From assembly GCA_949288625.1 (NCBI GenBank), contig CASEKZ010000091.1:1-39524 (forward strand): a stretch of 39,524 nucleotides of DNA, in the 5' to 3' direction. The stretch comes from an uncultured bacterium (GTDB lineage Bacteria; Bacillota_I; Bacilli_A; RF39; UBA660). The notes below the pieces were generated by a model that was not told the DNA's origin, made no database searches, and saw only the letters and a program-made list of their open reading frames with translations. Positions 1-11,610 of the stretch are shown here, one piece after another; position 1 is the first letter of the stretch, and each line of letters begins with the position of its first letter. Position numbers and translations under genes: made by a program.

Positions 1-1
1 A

Positions 2-3000
2 ATCAAAGAAGTATTAGAAGAAATAAGCCCAGTAGAAAATTTCTCTGGAACATTATCTTTAGAATTTGGTGAATACTCATTTGATGAACCAAGGCATACG
101 ATTAAAGAATGTAAGGAGAAGAAAACTACTTATGCTGCTCCATTAAAGGTTCAAACTCGACTTTTTAATAATGAAACAGGAGAGGTAAAAGAACAAGAAA
201 TCTTTTTGGGGGATATGCCGCTTATGACTGATTCTGGATCATTTATATTTAATGGTTCAGAACGTGTTATTGTATCACAATTAGTACGTTCTCCAAGTGT
301 ATATTATGGAAGAGAAATAGATAAGAATGGACGTTCTATTATTTCTTCACAATTGATACCAAATAAGGGTACTTGGCTTGAGTATAAACTTAATAGCAAA
401 GACGTTGTAGACGTTAGAATTGATCGTAATAGAAAGGTTGTTGTAACGGCTTTCTTAAGAGCTTTTGGGTTATCATCAGACGATGATATATTAAAATTAT
501 TTGGTAATGATGAGTATTTAGTTAATACTTTATCAAAAGACTCAACTAAAAATACTGATGAGGCTTTACTTGAGATTTATGAGAAATTAAAACCGGGTGA
601 ACCAGCGACTCTTGATAGTGCTAAAAACCAGTTGATAACAAGGTTTTTTGATAATTTTAGATATGATTTAGCGAAGGTTGGACGTTATAAGTTTAATAAG
701 AAGTTAAACGTAATGGATCGTTTGTTAAATCAAACAATAGCACAGGACGTTGTGGTTGATGGTAAAGTTGTGGTTAAAGAAGGCACAAAGCTTACTCATG
801 AAGTTTTGGAAACTTTAAAGCCAGTTTTAGATAATGGATATGGTATGGTTGATGCAACTAGTGATAAAGAATTAGATGATCATACATCGGTTCAAATTAT
901 AAATATATATTCACCAATTGAACCTAATAAAGTATTAAAGGTAATTGGTAATGATCCGACGCTTGCTGTTAAAACACTTACTATATCAGATATATATGCA
1001 TCTGTATCTTATTATTTAAATTTACTTCATAACGTAGGTTCAATTGATGAAATAGATAACTTATCAAATCGAAGATTAAGACAAGTAGGAGAACTTTTAC
1101 AAAATCAATTTAGAGTAGGCGTTGCTCGTATGGAAAGGGTTATTCGCGAGAGAATGACAACTTTAGACATTGAAACGGCAACTCCTAAGACTTTGATTAA
1201 CATAAGACCAATAACGGCCGTAATAAAAGAATTCTTTGGTTCAAGTCCGTTATCACAATTCATGGATCAAATTAACCCTTTATCTGAGTTAAATAACAAG
1301 CGTCGTTTATCAGCTTTAGGGCCAGGTGGATTATCGAGAGATAGGGCTGCTATGGAAGTACGTGATGTTAATGTATCTCACTATGGTAGAATTTGTCCTA
1401 TTGAGTCACCTGAGGGTGCAAACATAGGTTTAATTACATCTCTTGCGAACTACGCAAAGGTAAATGATTATGGTTTTATAATGACTCCATATAGAAGGGT
1501 TAAAAATGGTAAATTGCAAGATCAAATCGACTATTTAACAGCCGATGAAGAAAACGGACATATAATAGCTCAGGCAAAGGTGGATATGGATGGAAACACC
1601 ATAGTTCAGGAACATTGTCCTGCGCGTCATAATGGTGATAATATTCTTGCAAAGCCAAACGAAATAGATTACATAGATGTATCGCCACAACAAATAGTAT
1701 CGGTAACTACAAGTTGTATTCCATTTCTTGATCATGATGATGCTCACCGTGCATTAATGGGATCTAACATGCAGCGTCAAGCACTTCCTTTATTAAAGGC
1801 AGAGGCTCCTTTGGTAGCAACTGGAATAGAAGCCCAAGCCGCAAAGGATTCTGGTGTTTGTGTAATTGCTAAAGCAGATGGTGTAGTGGAATATGTTGAT
1901 GGTAAAAAAATAATTGTTAAAACAACTAAAGCAAAAGATATATATATATTAAAGAATTTCGAAGGATCAAATGCTGGTACTTGTTATCATCAAAGACCAA
2001 TAGTTAGAATTGGTGATAAAGTAAAACGAGGTCAAATAATCGCGGATGGGCCATCTACTGATAAGGGAGAAGTTGCATTAGGTAAAAATTTAACCGTTGC
2101 ATTCATGACTTATAATGGATATAACTATGAGGATGCTGTTATTTTAAATGAAAGAATGGTTAAAGATGATGTTTTAACATCAATTTATATTGAAGATTAT
2201 GAAATTCAGTGTCGCGACACTAAGTTAGGTCCTGAGGAAATTACTCGTGATATTCCAAACGTTAGCGAAGAGGCTCGTAAGAACCTAGATGCTAATGGAA
2301 TTATAAGGATAGGAACCGAAGTTAAAGAAGGTGACATTCTAGTTGGTAAGGTAACTCCAAAGGGAATGGTAGAATTAACTTCAGAAGAAAAATTATTACA
2401 CGCAATCTTTGGTGAAAAAACTCGTGAAGTAAGAGATACATCACTACGTGTTCCACATGGTGGAGCTGGTATTGTTCATGATATTAAAATTTATACTAAG
2501 AAAGATTCTGATGAATTACCATCGGGTGTAAGTAAGGAAATTCGTGTTTATATAATTCAAAAGCGCAAGATTCAAGTTGGGGATAAAATGGCTGGTCGTC
2601 ACGGAAACAAGGGTGTTATTTCGCTTGTCGCACCACAAGAAGATATGCCATATTTACCTGATGGTACTCCGGTTGATATATTACTTAATCCACTTGGTGT
2701 TCCATCTCGTATGAATCCAGGACAGATCCTTGAAATGCATTTAGGTATGGCCGCTAAAAAATTAGGCGTTTATACATCTACTCCAGTATTTGATGGTGCA
2801 ACATGGGAAGATATTCAAGAAATGATGAAGGAAGCTGGTATGGAACCTGATGGCAAGACAATATTGTATAATGGTAAAACCGGAGAACCTTTTGATAATC
2901 GTGTTGCAGTTGGTGTTATGTACATGATAAAACTAGATCATATGGTTGATGATAAATTACATGCTCGTGCAACTGGGCCATATTCATTAGTTACACAGCA

Positions 3001-3505
3001 ACCATTAGGTGGTAAGGCACAATTTGGTGGCCAAAGATTTGGTGAAATGGAAGTTTGGGCACTTTACGCGTATGGTGCAGCACATGTGCTTCAAGAAATC
3101 TTAACGGTTAAATCGGATGATGTTGTTGGACGTGTTAAAGTTTATGAATCCATCGTTAAAGGAAAGCCAATTAATCAAGCTGGAGTTCCAGAAAGCTTTA
3201 GGGTTCTTGTTAAAGAGTTCCAAGCATTAGGATTAAACATTGCAATGATTACTGAGGATGGAAAAGAAGTAGATGTTAAAACACTTGAAGAAGAAGAGGA
3301 TAAGGAATCATCGCCATTATCAATCGAGGAAATAGATAACGTGCCAATTGTCAATTCAAAACAATCTGTAGAGGTTGTCTCTGATGAAGAGGTAAATTCT
3401 GAATCAGAGGATATAACCGAAGAAGAAAACGATGATTATGAAGCCGAAATAGAAGATCAACTAGATGATATGAATGATGCTTTAATGGAAGGGGATGAAG
3501 ATTAA
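2..3505 (+). CDS. rpoB: DNA-directed RNA polymerase beta subunit (5' partial)
   Basis: Catalytic core subunit of RNA polymerase. The reading frame is already open at base 2, so the true start lies outside the window; compared with B. subtilis RpoB about 45 N-terminal residues are missing. Family blocks run in order: [11 protein letters not shown] (about 275-307), the rifampicin-pocket block with FMDQ and [18 protein letters not shown] (about 1244-1350), [14 protein letters not shown] (about 1396-1437), [12 protein letters not shown] (about 2581-2616) and the C-terminal [22 protein letters not shown] block (about 2998-3063). After MITEDGKEV there is an Asp/Glu-rich tail of roughly 70 residues. 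The residue matching E. coli His526 is Asn (codon 1295-1297), which may lower rifampicin affinity. The stop overlaps the rpoC start (TAATG), so the two are translationally coupled. Confidence 0.98.
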   Translation: MKEVLEEISPVENFSGTLSLEFGEYSFDEPRHTIKECKEKKTTYAAPLKVQTRLFNNETGEVKEQEIFLGDMPLMTDSGSFIFNGSERVIVSQLVRSPSVYYGREIDKNGRSIISSQLIPNKGTWLEYKLNSKDVVDVRIDRNRKVVVTAFLRAFGLSSDDDILKLFGNDEYLVNTLSKDSTKNTDEALLEIYEKLKPGEPATLDSAKNQLITRFFDNFRYDLAKVGRYKFNKKLNVMDRLLNQTIAQDVVVDGKVVVKEGTKLTHEVLETLKPVLDNGYGMVDATSDKELDDHTSVQIINIYSPIEPNKVLKVIGNDPTLAVKTLTISDIYASVSYYLNLLHNVGSIDEIDNLSNRRLRQVGELLQNQFRVGVARMERVIRERMTTLDIETATPKTLINIRPITAVIKEFFGSSPLSQFMDQINPLSELNNKRRLSALGPGGLSRDRAAMEVRDVNVSHYGRICPIESPEGANIGLITSLANYAKVNDYGFIMTPYRRVKNGKLQDQIDYLTADEENGHIIAQAKVDMDGNTIVQEHCPARHNGDNILAKPNEIDYIDVSPQQIVSVTTSCIPFLDHDDAHRALMGSNMQRQALPLLKAEAPLVATGIEAQAAKDSGVCVIAKADGVVEYVDGKKIIVKTTKAKDIYILKNFEGSNAGTCYHQRPIVRIGDKVKRGQIIADGPSTDKGEVALGKNLTVAFMTYNGYNYEDAVILNERMVKDDVLTSIYIEDYEIQCRDTKLGPEEITRDIPNVSEEARKNLDANGIIRIGTEVKEGDILVGKVTPKGMVELTSEEKLLHAIFGEKTREVRDTSLRVPHGGAGIVHDIKIYTKKDSDELPSGVSKEIRVYIIQKRKIQVGDKMAGRHGNKGVISLVAPQEDMPYLPDGTPVDILLNPLGVPSRMNPGQILEMHLGMAAKKLGVYTSTPVFDGATWEDIQEMMKEAGMEPDGKTILYNGKTGEPFDNRVAVGVMYMIKLDHMVDDKLHARATGPYSLVTQQPLGGKAQFGGQRFGEMEVWALYAYGAAHVLQEILTVKSDDVVGRVKVYESIVKGKPINQAGVPESFRVLVKEFQALGLNIAMITEDGKEVDVKTLEEEEDKESSPLSIEEIDNVPIVNSKQSVEVVSDEEVNSESEDITEEENDDYEAEIEDQLDDMNDALMEGDED

Positions 3506-6500
3506 TGTTAGATGCTAATAGATTTGAAGGAATTAAAATATCTATCGCTTCACCCGAGCAAATACGTGAATGGTCATATGGTGAAGTAAAAAAGCCAGAA
3601 ACCATTAATTATCGTACCTTAAAGCCTGAAAGAGATGGTTTATTTTGCGAGAAAATCTTTGGTCCAACTAAAGATTATGAGTGTGCTTGTGGAAAATATA
3701 AAAGATTAAGATATAAGGATATAGTTTGTGATAGATGTGGTGTTGAAGTTACAAAGTCTAAGGTTCGTCGTGAACGTATGGGGCACATCGAACTTGCAAC
3801 ACCTGTATCTCACATTTGGTTTTTTAAGGGTGTACCAAGTCGTATGGGGCTTGTTCTTGATATGTCTCCAAGGGATTTAGAGGAAGTATTATATTTTGTA
3901 TCATACGTGGTAATTAATCCAGGGTCTGCGCCTTTAGAGAAAAAACAAACTTTATCTGATAAAGAATACCGTGCTTATTTTGAAAAGTATGGAAATACTT
4001 TTGAAGTAGGTATGGGAGCTGAAGCTATTTTAAAATTATTAAAGGAAATTGATGTAAAAGAGGAAATAAAGAAAATAGAGGAAGAATTAGAAGATGCATC
4101 AGAACAAAAGAAGACCAGGTTATTAAAAAGGCTTGATATTCTAGATTCGTTTGATAAGTCAGGAAATAAACCAGAATGGATGATCTTAACTGCTCTTCCT
4201 GTTATACCTCCAGAGTTAAGACCGATGATACAATTAGATGGTGGACGTTTTGCAACAAGTGATTTAAACGATTTATATAGGCGTGTTATAAATCGTAATA
4301 ATCGTTTAAAAAAATTACTTGAGTTAAATGCTCCTTCAATTATTGTTCAAAATGAAAAAAGAATGCTTCAAGAAGCGGTTGATGCTTTGTTTGATAACGG
4401 AAGACGCGGTAGAAACGTAACTGGTCCTTCTAACAGACCTTTAAAATCGATTTCAAGTATGTTAAAAGGTAAGCAAGGACGTTTTCGTCAGAACTTACTA
4501 GGTAAGCGTGTAGATTATTCTGGACGTTCAGTTATTGCGGTTGGCCCTACTCTTAAGATGTATCAATGTGGTATACCAAAGGAAATGGCATTAGAATTAT
4601 TTAAGCCACATGTTATTCATGGTTTAGTACAAAGAGATATTGTTCATAATATCAAGTCTGCTAAAAAATTGATTGAAAATCAAGACGAAAGAGTATGGGA
4701 TGTTGTTGAAGATGTTATAAAAGAACACCCAGTAATGTTGAATCGTGCTCCAACGCTTCATAGGTTAGGTATTCAAGCGTTTGAACCTAAGTTGGTTAGT
4801 GGTAAAGCTATTCGTCTTCATCCACTTGTTTGTACGGCATTTAACGCTGATTTTGATGGTGACCAAATGGCAGTACACGTACCACTTTCTGAAGAAGCTC
4901 AAGCAGAAGCTAGAATATTAATGCTTGGCGCGAACAACATTTTATCTCCAAAGGATGGGAAACCAATTGTTACTCCATCACAGGACATGGTTTTAGGTAA
5001 TTATTACATAACTATGGAAAAAGCTGGAATTGATGGGGAAGGAAGAGTATTTAAGGATGCTAATGAAGCAATTGGAGCATATGAAAGACGTGAAATTACT
5101 TTACACGCAAGAATTGCTCTTCCAGCTAAATCACTAAAGTATAAAACCTTTACTGAAGAACAAAAAGAAATGTATTTGGTAACAACAGTTGGTAAACTAA
5201 TCTTTAACGAAGTATTACCAGACGGATTTCAGTATATAAACGAGCCAAGTGATGAAAACTTTGAAAATTTAACTCCAATGAAGTTTTTCTTGAAAAAAGG
5301 GGAAAATATTAAAGAGGCAATTAAAGCTATGCCGCTTGTAAAACCTTTTCCTCAAGGGGCTTTAAAAAGTATTATTGCACAAATCTTTAAACGTTATAAA
5401 ACAACTGAGACTTCTATCATGTTAGATAGATTAAAAGATTTAGGATTTAAATATTCTACTTTATCTGGCATTTCAATTTCAATCGCTGATGTTGAAACAA
5501 GTGAAAAGAAACATGAAATCGTTGAAAAATCTCAAAAAATAGTTGATATGATAAATAAACAATATAGGCGTGGTTTAATAACCGATAGAGAACGTTATGA
5601 AAAGGTTTGTGAGGTTTGGAATAAAGCAACAAATGAAGTTCAAGTTGAGTTAAAAGCTAAGGTAGAAGCACCTAGCGATAATCCTATCATGATGATGATT
5701 AATTCTAAAGCTCGTGGTAATATATCACAATTTACGCAGCTTGCAGGTATGCGTGGACTTCTTGCTAAACCTAATGGTGAAGCAGTAGAAATTCCGGTTA
5801 CTTCATCGTTTATAGATGGACTTTCAGTTTCAGAATTCTTTATTTCAACTCACGGCGCTCGTAAGGGTAATGCAGATACAGCATTGAAAACAGCTGATTC
5901 TGGATATTTAACAAGACGTTTAGTGGATGTTGTTCAAGACGTTATTGTAAAAGAAGAAGATTGTGGAACTATTCAAGGCGTTGTTGTCTCAGATTTTATC
6001 GATGAAAATGCTGGTACCGTAATAGAAACGCTACATGAACGTATCGTTGGACGTTATACTAATAAAAAAGTTGTAAATCCTACAACTAAGGAAATTATAA
6101 TCGATAAAAACGAATTGATTACTGAGCCAATTGCAGACAAAATAGATAAAGCTGGTATTAAAGAAGTTGAAATAAGAACGGCTTTAACTTGTAAAACAGA
6201 AGGTGGAATTTGTAGACATTGTTATGGTACAAATTTGGCTACTGGAAACGTTGTTGAAATAGGTGAAGCAGTTGGTATTATGGCTGCTCAATCAATCGGT
6301 GAGCCAGGTACGCAGTTAACCATGAGAACGTTCCATACAGGTGGAGTTGCATCGGGCGAGGATATAACTCAAGGTTTACCGCGTGTTCAGGAATTGTTTG
6401 AGGCTAGAAATCCAAAAGCAAAATCAACTATCGCTGAAATAGATGGTAAAGTAACTAAGATTGATGATTTAAATGGTAAGTATAAAATAGAAATTACAAA

Positions 6501-7137
6501 TGATGTTGAATCAAGAGAACATACTACTAATTATGGTGTTAAACTTTGTGTTGAAGTAGGAAACGTTGTTAAAGCTGGTGATAAACTTAACGTAGGTTCA
6601 ATTAATCCTAAAGAGTTACTTGCTGTAACCGATCCTATAACTGCTCAAAATTACATTCTAGAAGAAGTACAAAAAGTTTATAAATCACAAGGTGTTGATG
6701 TTTCTGATAAACATATAGAAATACTTGCACGTCGTATGATTGCTAGAATTAAAATAGTAGATGGTGGTGAAACGCCTTTGGTAGATGGTAAATTAGTTTC
6801 AATGCACGAATTTACTAAGGTCAATAAAGACGCAATTATCCAAGGTAAAAAGCCAGCTACTGGTAGACCAATAATGCTTGGTATTACTAAAGCATCATTG
6901 GAGACTGATTCGTTCTTGTCTGCCGCATCATTCCAAGAAACAACAAGGATTTTAACTGATGCAGCAATTAAGGGCAAGATTGATCACTTAACTGGTTTAA
7001 AAGAAAATGTTATAATTGGTAAGCTAATACCAGCAGGAACCGGTTCTAAATATTATTCTAACGTTAAGTATATTTTAGAAAGTGAACAAGTTGGCGACGA
7101 TGCATTAGACGCCTTAGAAAATCAATTAACAGATTAA
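3505..7137 (+). CDS. rpoC: DNA-directed RNA polymerase beta-prime subunit
   Basis: Largest polymerase subunit, 1210 residues, close to the usual size in Bacillus. The N-terminal zinc site is C60, C62, C75, C78. The catalytic magnesium motif NADFDGD is at residues 447-453. The bridge-helix region ([18 protein letters not shown]) is near 5893-5950, the second zinc cluster includes [11 protein letters not shown] near 6190-6223, and the trigger-loop segment ([20 protein letters not shown]) follows near 6274-6335. No key residue is missing. The ATG shares one base with the rpoB stop codon, and a ribosome binding site lies in the rpoB 3' end. A terminator starts at the stop codon, so the operon ends here. 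Confidence 0.99.
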   Translation: MLDANRFEGIKISIASPEQIREWSYGEVKKPETINYRTLKPERDGLFCEKIFGPTKDYECACGKYKRLRYKDIVCDRCGVEVTKSKVRRERMGHIELATPVSHIWFFKGVPSRMGLVLDMSPRDLEEVLYFVSYVVINPGSAPLEKKQTLSDKEYRAYFEKYGNTFEVGMGAEAILKLLKEIDVKEEIKKIEEELEDASEQKKTRLLKRLDILDSFDKSGNKPEWMILTALPVIPPELRPMIQLDGGRFATSDLNDLYRRVINRNNRLKKLLELNAPSIIVQNEKRMLQEAVDALFDNGRRGRNVTGPSNRPLKSISSMLKGKQGRFRQNLLGKRVDYSGRSVIAVGPTLKMYQCGIPKEMALELFKPHVIHGLVQRDIVHNIKSAKKLIENQDERVWDVVEDVIKEHPVMLNRAPTLHRLGIQAFEPKLVSGKAIRLHPLVCTAFNADFDGDQMAVHVPLSEEAQAEARILMLGANNILSPKDGKPIVTPSQDMVLGNYYITMEKAGIDGEGRVFKDANEAIGAYERREITLHARIALPAKSLKYKTFTEEQKEMYLVTTVGKLIFNEVLPDGFQYINEPSDENFENLTPMKFFLKKGENIKEAIKAMPLVKPFPQGALKSIIAQIFKRYKTTETSIMLDRLKDLGFKYSTLSGISISIADVETSEKKHEIVEKSQKIVDMINKQYRRGLITDRERYEKVCEVWNKATNEVQVELKAKVEAPSDNPIMMMINSKARGNISQFTQLAGMRGLLAKPNGEAVEIPVTSSFIDGLSVSEFFISTHGARKGNADTALKTADSGYLTRRLVDVVQDVIVKEEDCGTIQGVVVSDFIDENAGTVIETLHERIVGRYTNKKVVNPTTKEIIIDKNELITEPIADKIDKAGIKEVEIRTALTCKTEGGICRHCYGTNLATGNVVEIGEAVGIMAAQSIGEPGTQLTMRTFHTGGVASGEDITQGLPRVQELFEARNPKAKSTIAEIDGKVTKIDDLNGKYKIEITNDVESREHTTNYGVKLCVEVGNVVKAGDKLNVGSINPKELLAVTDPITAQNYILEEVQKVYKSQGVDVSDKHIEILARRMIARIKIVDGGETPLVDGKLVSMHEFTKVNKDAIIQGKKPATGRPIMLGITKASLETDSFLSAASFQETTRILTDAAIKGKIDHLTGLKENVIIGKLIPAGTGSKYYSNVKYILESEQVGDDALDALENQLTD

Positions 7138-7160
7138 GAAAGCATAAAGCTTTCTTTTTT
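7136..7160 (+). terminator. Intrinsic terminator after rpoC
   Basis: The hairpin has stem GAAAGC (7138-7143) and GCTTTC (7149-7154) with loop ATAAA, followed by six T. Two flanking A-T pairs can extend it into the rpoC stop codon. Confidence 0.85.
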
Positions 7161-7161
7161 G

Positions 7162-7190
7162 TTGACATAAATTGTATTTTGTTATATCAT
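7162..7190 (+). promoter_or_regulatory. SigmaA-type promoter for the two unknown genes
   Basis: A perfect -35 TTGACA (7162-7167) is followed by a 17-base spacer and -10 TATCAT (7185-7190). It begins directly after the rpoC terminator and drives the 7218-8197 pair. Confidence 0.75.
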
Positions 7191-7217
7191 ACATCTTATT
7201 GAAATAGGGGTGTTTTT

Positions 7218-7631
7218 GTGTATAAAAAAAGAAAGAAGTTCACAAACCGAGCATATGATATTAAACTTGCTATAATATGTGATAAATTAATCGAAATAAA
7301 TACTAGTGCTTTTTTTGCAATATCGAAAAAATTTATTGAGAAAAAAGATGGCTCTTTAGGACGTGATTTAACACTAGATGGTAAAAATGAAGTTCCAATC
7401 ATTATTTCATCAGTTCCAGTGGAAACGTTATTTATTCCATCAACTTATCGTTTGAATGAAGATGGAGTTTTAACTAACTGGGATGGGGATGTTGTTTTAG
7501 CTAAGCTAGTTCATTACCAAATGATGTTTACTGATGGACAAATAAATGGAGAAAATTACACTGATTTAAATTTGGATATAAAAATTCCTTCATCTTCAAA
7601 AAGTGTTAAACTTTGTTTAAGAAAGAGGTGA
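7218..7631 (+). CDS. Hypothetical protein, 137 aa
   Basis: I do not recognise this protein. It starts at GTG (7218) five bases after AGGGGTG (7206-7212), behind a clear promoter and the rpoC terminator. The product is soluble-looking, with a basic N-terminus (MYKKRKK), no signal peptide and no membrane segment. The middle contains PIIISSVPVETLFIPSTYRL and a DGVLTNWDGD segment, and the end is basic (KLCLRKR). The stop is TGA, the only TGA stop among the 33 coding regions of the window, and it lies inside the ribosome binding site of the next gene, so the two are probably translated together. Function unknown. Confidence 0.75.
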   Translation: MYKKRKKFTNRAYDIKLAIICDKLIEINTSAFFAISKKFIEKKDGSLGRDLTLDGKNEVPIIISSVPVETLFIPSTYRLNEDGVLTNWDGDVVLAKLVHYQMMFTDGQINGENYTDLNLDIKIPSSSKSVKLCLRKR

Positions 7632-7636
7632 TTGGT

Positions 7637-8197
7637 ATGGTTGTAAAATCTTTAAATGATGTTTTTAAGATAATGTTTAATTATGGAGCTTGCGATCAAC
7701 AATTTTTCTTTGTGGTAAATTTTTTAATTAGTTGTTTTAAGAATTGGAACGCTAGTGATTTTTCTGATTGTATTATAAATGATTATATTTCTGTAAAAAA
7801 AGATGATAATAAAGGTTTTTATATGAATTTTAAAAAAAATTATTATTACATCATGCACGTGGATAATCCGGTTATGACAACCATTAGTTATCATAATAAA
7901 ACATTAAATATTTCAATTTGGGATTCATCTAAAAAAGAAGTATATTTTGCTGAGATATTAGAAGATGGCACAACCATTTCATATTATGATGAATCAGGAT
8001 ACGAGTTAGGAATAAAACAAGAAGGCTACTTACATTTAGGTTCAACGTTTAAAAATATGCCACCAAAAACAAAATGTTATCTAGATTCTGATGAAAGCTA
8101 TAATAAATTTTTAGAAAAATTAAATTTGTTGAAAACTTCTACTTTAAAAACAGCCATATTTTATTACGATGATGAAAATAAATTAAAGGTTTTATAA
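7637..8197 (+). CDS. Hypothetical protein, 186 aa
   Basis: I do not recognise this protein. The chosen ATG (7637) sits six bases after AGAGGTG (7624-7630); an in-frame TTG at 7613 would put the start inside the upstream gene without its own site. The N-terminal part is hydrophobic and aromatic (QQFFFVVNFLISCF) but short for a membrane helix. The middle looks like short beta strands rich in Tyr, Ile and Asp (NYYYIMHVDNPVMTTISYHN, then ISIWDSSKKEVYFAEIL). The last part is predicted helical, followed by IFYYDDENKLKVL. It probably forms a two-gene operon with the 137-residue protein upstream. Such small beta-rich proteins could be binding partners, but this is only a guess. Confidence 0.75.
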   Translation: MVVKSLNDVFKIMFNYGACDQQFFFVVNFLISCFKNWNASDFSDCIINDYISVKKDDNKGFYMNFKKNYYYIMHVDNPVMTTISYHNKTLNISIWDSSKKEVYFAEILEDGTTISYYDESGYELGIKQEGYLHLGSTFKNMPPKTKCYLDSDESYNKFLEKLNLLKTSTLKTAIFYYDDENKLKVL

Positions 8198-8279
8198 ATA
8201 AAGTTTAAAATTTATTAAAAGACAATAAATAACATAGTTTTCTTTAACTTTTATGTTACAATATACGTTAGGTGGTTTT

Positions 8280-9623
8280 ATGAACGAAGTTACTAAATTT
8301 TTATTAAATTTAAATATTAATGATACTGAACCATTAATTGTTGGTGTATCATATGGTCCTGATTCAATGGCATTATTGAATATTGTTAAAGAAAAATATC
8401 CAAAAAATAAAATTATTTGTGCTCACGTACATCACAACCACCGAAAAGAAAGTGATGAAGAGCAGGAACAGTTGAAAAAATTCTGCGTTAAAAATAACAT
8501 AATGTTTGAATTTATGAAAATAACAGAATATAAAAATAATAAGTTTACCGAAGAAGAAGCAAGAATAAAACGATATAAGTTTTTTGAATTTTTAGTTAAA
8601 AAATATAATTCTAAATATTTATTTACGGCACATCATGGGGATGACCTTATTGAAACTATTTTAATGAGAATAACAAGGGGTTCAACATTAAGGGGATATG
8701 CTGGCATTTCTTTGATTAGTAACAGGGATAATTACAATATAATAAGGCCACTTCTTTTTGTTACTAAAGAAGATATTTTAAAATATTGTAATAATAAGAA
8801 AATAAATTATGCTGAGGATAAGTCTAATTTTGATGATAATTATACAAGAAATAGATATCGTAAATATATTTTACCATATCTTAAGAAAGAAGATCCTAAG
8901 GTACATAAAAAGTTTTTGAAGTTTTCTTTATTACATAGTAAATATGATGATTATTTTACTAATTTAGTTAATAGACTTTATGATGATGTTGTTAATAATA
9001 ACGTGCTTAACCTAAGTGAGCTTTTAAAAAATGATGAAGTGGTTATAAGAAGAATAGTTATGAGGTATTTGCATAATAATTATGGTAATGAGATTATAAG
9101 AATAACAGATGATAATACTAATGCTATTTTATCGCTTATTAGTAGCAATAAATCAAGTGGATCCGTTTGTTTACCAAACAAGAAAATGTTAATAAAATCT
9201 TATAATAAGTTATATTTTGATAATGATTTTAAATATAATGATTATTGCTTAATGCTTAATGAGTATGTAGAACTTCCAAATGGTTTTGTAGTTAGACAAA
9301 TTAATAAGTTAGAAAATAAATCAAATTACGTAACAGCTGTTAGTTATGATGATGTTCGTTTTCCGTTATACATAAGAAACGTAACTAAAGGTGACAGAAT
9401 TAACGTTTTAGGGCTTAATGGTTCTAAAAAGGTGCAAGATATTTTTATTAATGAAAAGGTACCTAAGAATATTAGGGGTAGTTATCCGGTTGTGGTTGAT
9501 AGTGAAGATAAAATAATTTGGATACCAGGACTTAAGAAATCTAAATATGATAAGTCAAAAGCCGGGAAATATGATATAATATTAAAGTATTACAAGGAGG
9601 AAAAAAATGACAACACAAGGTAA
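8280..9623 (+). CDS. tilS: tRNA(Ile)-lysidine synthase
   Basis: Uses ATP and lysine to modify C34 of the tRNA(Ile) anticodon CAU to lysidine, so that it reads AUA instead of AUG. AUA is common in this AT-rich genome. The protein has 447 residues from ATG 8280, which follows TAGGTGG (8269-8275); an upstream in-frame ATG at 8253 has no site. The ATP-pyrophosphatase loop is at residues 24-29, but reads SYGPDS instead of the usual SGGxDS. Family blocks HVHHNHR, ARIKRYKFFEF, AHHGDDLIETILMRITRGS and the C-terminal TilS domain (near residues 370-440, GDRINVLGLNGSKKVQDIF) are clear. The end overlaps the ftsH start by 17 bases, the same tilS-ftsH neighbourhood known in Bacillus. Confidence 0.95.
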   Translation: MNEVTKFLLNLNINDTEPLIVGVSYGPDSMALLNIVKEKYPKNKIICAHVHHNHRKESDEEQEQLKKFCVKNNIMFEFMKITEYKNNKFTEEEARIKRYKFFEFLVKKYNSKYLFTAHHGDDLIETILMRITRGSTLRGYAGISLISNRDNYNIIRPLLFVTKEDILKYCNNKKINYAEDKSNFDDNYTRNRYRKYILPYLKKEDPKVHKKFLKFSLLHSKYDDYFTNLVNRLYDDVVNNNVLNLSELLKNDEVVIRRIVMRYLHNNYGNEIIRITDDNTNAILSLISSNKSSGSVCLPNKKMLIKSYNKLYFDNDFKYNDYCLMLNEYVELPNGFVVRQINKLENKSNYVTAVSYDDVRFPLYIRNVTKGDRINVLGLNGSKKVQDIFINEKVPKNIRGSYPVVVDSEDKIIWIPGLKKSKYDKSKAGKYDIILKYYKEEKNDNTR

Positions 9624-11610
9624 TCAAAATATGAAAAAAGGCTTTTTTCCTTATGTTTTGTTACTTACTATTGGTTTGGCGTTATTGTTTTTTTATAACA
9701 TGGCTAGTAGTACTAATAAGGAATTAACTTATAATGAGTTTAATAAAGCTTTGTCAGATAACAATATAAAAGAAGTAGTTATTACGCCATCTGCTGCGGC
9801 GTATACTTATCAAATAACAGGAAAGTTAAAAGATGCTAAAGAAGGAGAAACGTTTAGTGTAAAAACACCTCTTTCTGATACGGTTATTGATGATATAGTA
9901 GCTGCAAGTGAAAAGAAAGATTTTAAGATAATATCTGAATCTGATCCAGCATCAAGTTTGTGGTATAACTTCTTGTTAAATATTGCTCCATTCTTATTAA
10001 TAATAGGTTTAGCTTTTTGGTTTGTTACAAAGCAACTTAATGCTCAAAAAGGATCAATGGATTTTGGAAGAAGCAAAGCTAAATTAAATCCAGATACCGG
10101 AAAAGTAACCTTTAAGGATGTTGCAGGTCTTCCAGAAGAAAAAGAAGAATTACAAGAACTAATTGACTTTTTAAAATATCCTAAAAAATTTCAAAAACTT
10201 GGTGCAAGAATACCTAAAGGTGTACTATTAGTAGGGCCACCAGGAACAGGTAAAACGCTTCTTGCAAAAGCGGTAGCGGGAGAGGCAAACGTACCATTTT
10301 ACTTTATTTCTGGTTCTGATTTCGTAGAATTATACGTTGGTGTTGGAGCTTCCCGTGTTAGGGATATGTTTAAACAAGCAAAGCAAAACGCACCATGTTT
10401 AATCTTTATTGATGAAATAGATGCTGTTGGTCGTCAGCGTGGAACTGGTATTGGCGGTGGTCATGACGAAAGAGAGCAAACCCTTAACCAGTTACTAACC
10501 GAGATGGACGGATTTGGTTCTAATGAGGGAATTATAATTATTGCTGCAACTAATAGACCTGACGTACTTGATCCAGCTTTGTTAAGACCGGGAAGATTTG
10601 ATAGGCAAGTAACCGTTGCCCTTCCTGACGTAAAGGCAAGGGAAGATATTTTAAAAGTACATGCTAAAAATAAAATTTTATCAAAAGCCGTGCATTTAGA
10701 TAGTATTGCAAAAAGGACTGTTGGTTTTTCTGGAGCCGATTTGGAAAACTTACTTAATGAGGCTGCTCTTCTTGCCGTAAGAAGAGAAAAATCTACAATT
10801 ACCATGCCTGAAATCGACGAGGCAATTGATAGGGTAATAATGGGTCCTGCAAAATTAACCAAAAAATACACGGTAAAAGAAAAAAGGCTTGTTGCATATC
10901 ATGAAGCAGGTCATGCCGTTTTGGGTATTAAACTCGATGATGCTAATGATGTTCAAAAAGTAACAATAATTCCTCGTGGGCAAGCTGGTGGATATAATCT
11001 TATGCTTCCTAAAGAAGAAAAGTACACTGCTACTAAAACGGAACTTTTAGAGGAAATAATGGGATTACTCGGTGGACGTGTTGCGGAAGAAGTTGTGTTT
11101 GATGAAATAACTACGGGAGCTCATAACGATTTTTCTAAGGCAACTAAAATTGCACGCAGCATGGTAACTGAATACGGAATGTCGTCTTTAGGCCCAATCC
11201 AATTAGAAACCCCAGAAGGAAGTTCATTCTTGGGTAGGGATTATAATAAAAACAGAAACTTTTCTGACCAAGTTGCGTTAGAAATTGATAATGAAGTTAG
11301 AAAAATAATAAACGAGTGTTATGAAAAAGCAAAAAAGATTATTGAAAAAAATAGGGATTTGCTTGATTTAATTGCAAACACGTTAATAGAGCGTGAAACT
11401 CTTACTAAAGAAGAAATTGATTACTTAGCTAAGAACGGAAAAATGCCAGAGGAAGACATGTTAGATGATGTCTCTTTACCAAAGTTAAAGGAAATGGCAA
11501 AAGAAAAGGGAATTAAAGGCTATTCTTCAATGAGTAAAGATGAGCTTAAAAAGACATTGTCAAGCGAGTTAAAAGAAGAAAAAGAAGACGAAAAAACAAC
11601 TAATAATTAG
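9607..11610 (+). CDS. ftsH: ATP-dependent zinc metalloprotease FtsH with an extra C-terminal helical tail
   Basis: Membrane-bound AAA+ protease that extracts and degrades membrane and regulatory proteins; 667 residues. The ATG follows AAGGAGG (9594-9600). Membrane segments lie near residues 13-31 and 117-140, flanking a small extracytoplasmic domain. Walker A GPPGTGKT is 210-217, Walker B is in LIFIDEID, the second region of homology contains [19 protein letters not shown], and the zinc motif HEAGH is 432-436. The unusual part is the end: residues about 622-657 ([20 protein letters not shown] and following helix) resemble the Rho_N/SAP helix-extension-helix fold, followed by a charged Lys/Glu tail. 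It overlaps tilS by 17 bases and ends inside a terminator shared with the convergent penicillin-binding protein gene. Confidence 0.97.
   Translation: MTTQGNQNMKKGFFPYVLLLTIGLALLFFYNMASSTNKELTYNEFNKALSDNNIKEVVITPSAAAYTYQITGKLKDAKEGETFSVKTPLSDTVIDDIVAASEKKDFKIISESDPASSLWYNFLLNIAPFLLIIGLAFWFVTKQLNAQKGSMDFGRSKAKLNPDTGKVTFKDVAGLPEEKEELQELIDFLKYPKKFQKLGARIPKGVLLVGPPGTGKTLLAKAVAGEANVPFYFISGSDFVELYVGVGASRVRDMFKQAKQNAPCLIFIDEIDAVGRQRGTGIGGGHDEREQTLNQLLTEMDGFGSNEGIIIIAATNRPDVLDPALLRPGRFDRQVTVALPDVKAREDILKVHAKNKILSKAVHLDSIAKRTVGFSGADLENLLNEAALLAVRREKSTITMPEIDEAIDRVIMGPAKLTKKYTVKEKRLVAYHEAGHAVLGIKLDDANDVQKVTIIPRGQAGGYNLMLPKEEKYTATKTELLEEIMGLLGGRVAEEVVFDEITTGAHNDFSKATKIARSMVTEYGMSSLGPIQLETPEGSSFLGRDYNKNRNFSDQVALEIDNEVRKIINECYEKAKKIIEKNRDLLDLIANTLIERETLTKEEIDYLAKNGKMPEEDMLDDVSLPKLKEMAKEKGIKGYSSMSKDELKKTLSSELKEEKEDEKTTNN

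Noticed and set aside
10461..10871. 136-codon open frame on the minus strand inside ftsH
   Set aside because: It lies wholly within the conserved AAA+ domain coding sequence, has no ribosome binding site and encodes a low-complexity Ser/Ala/Leu mirror of the real gene.
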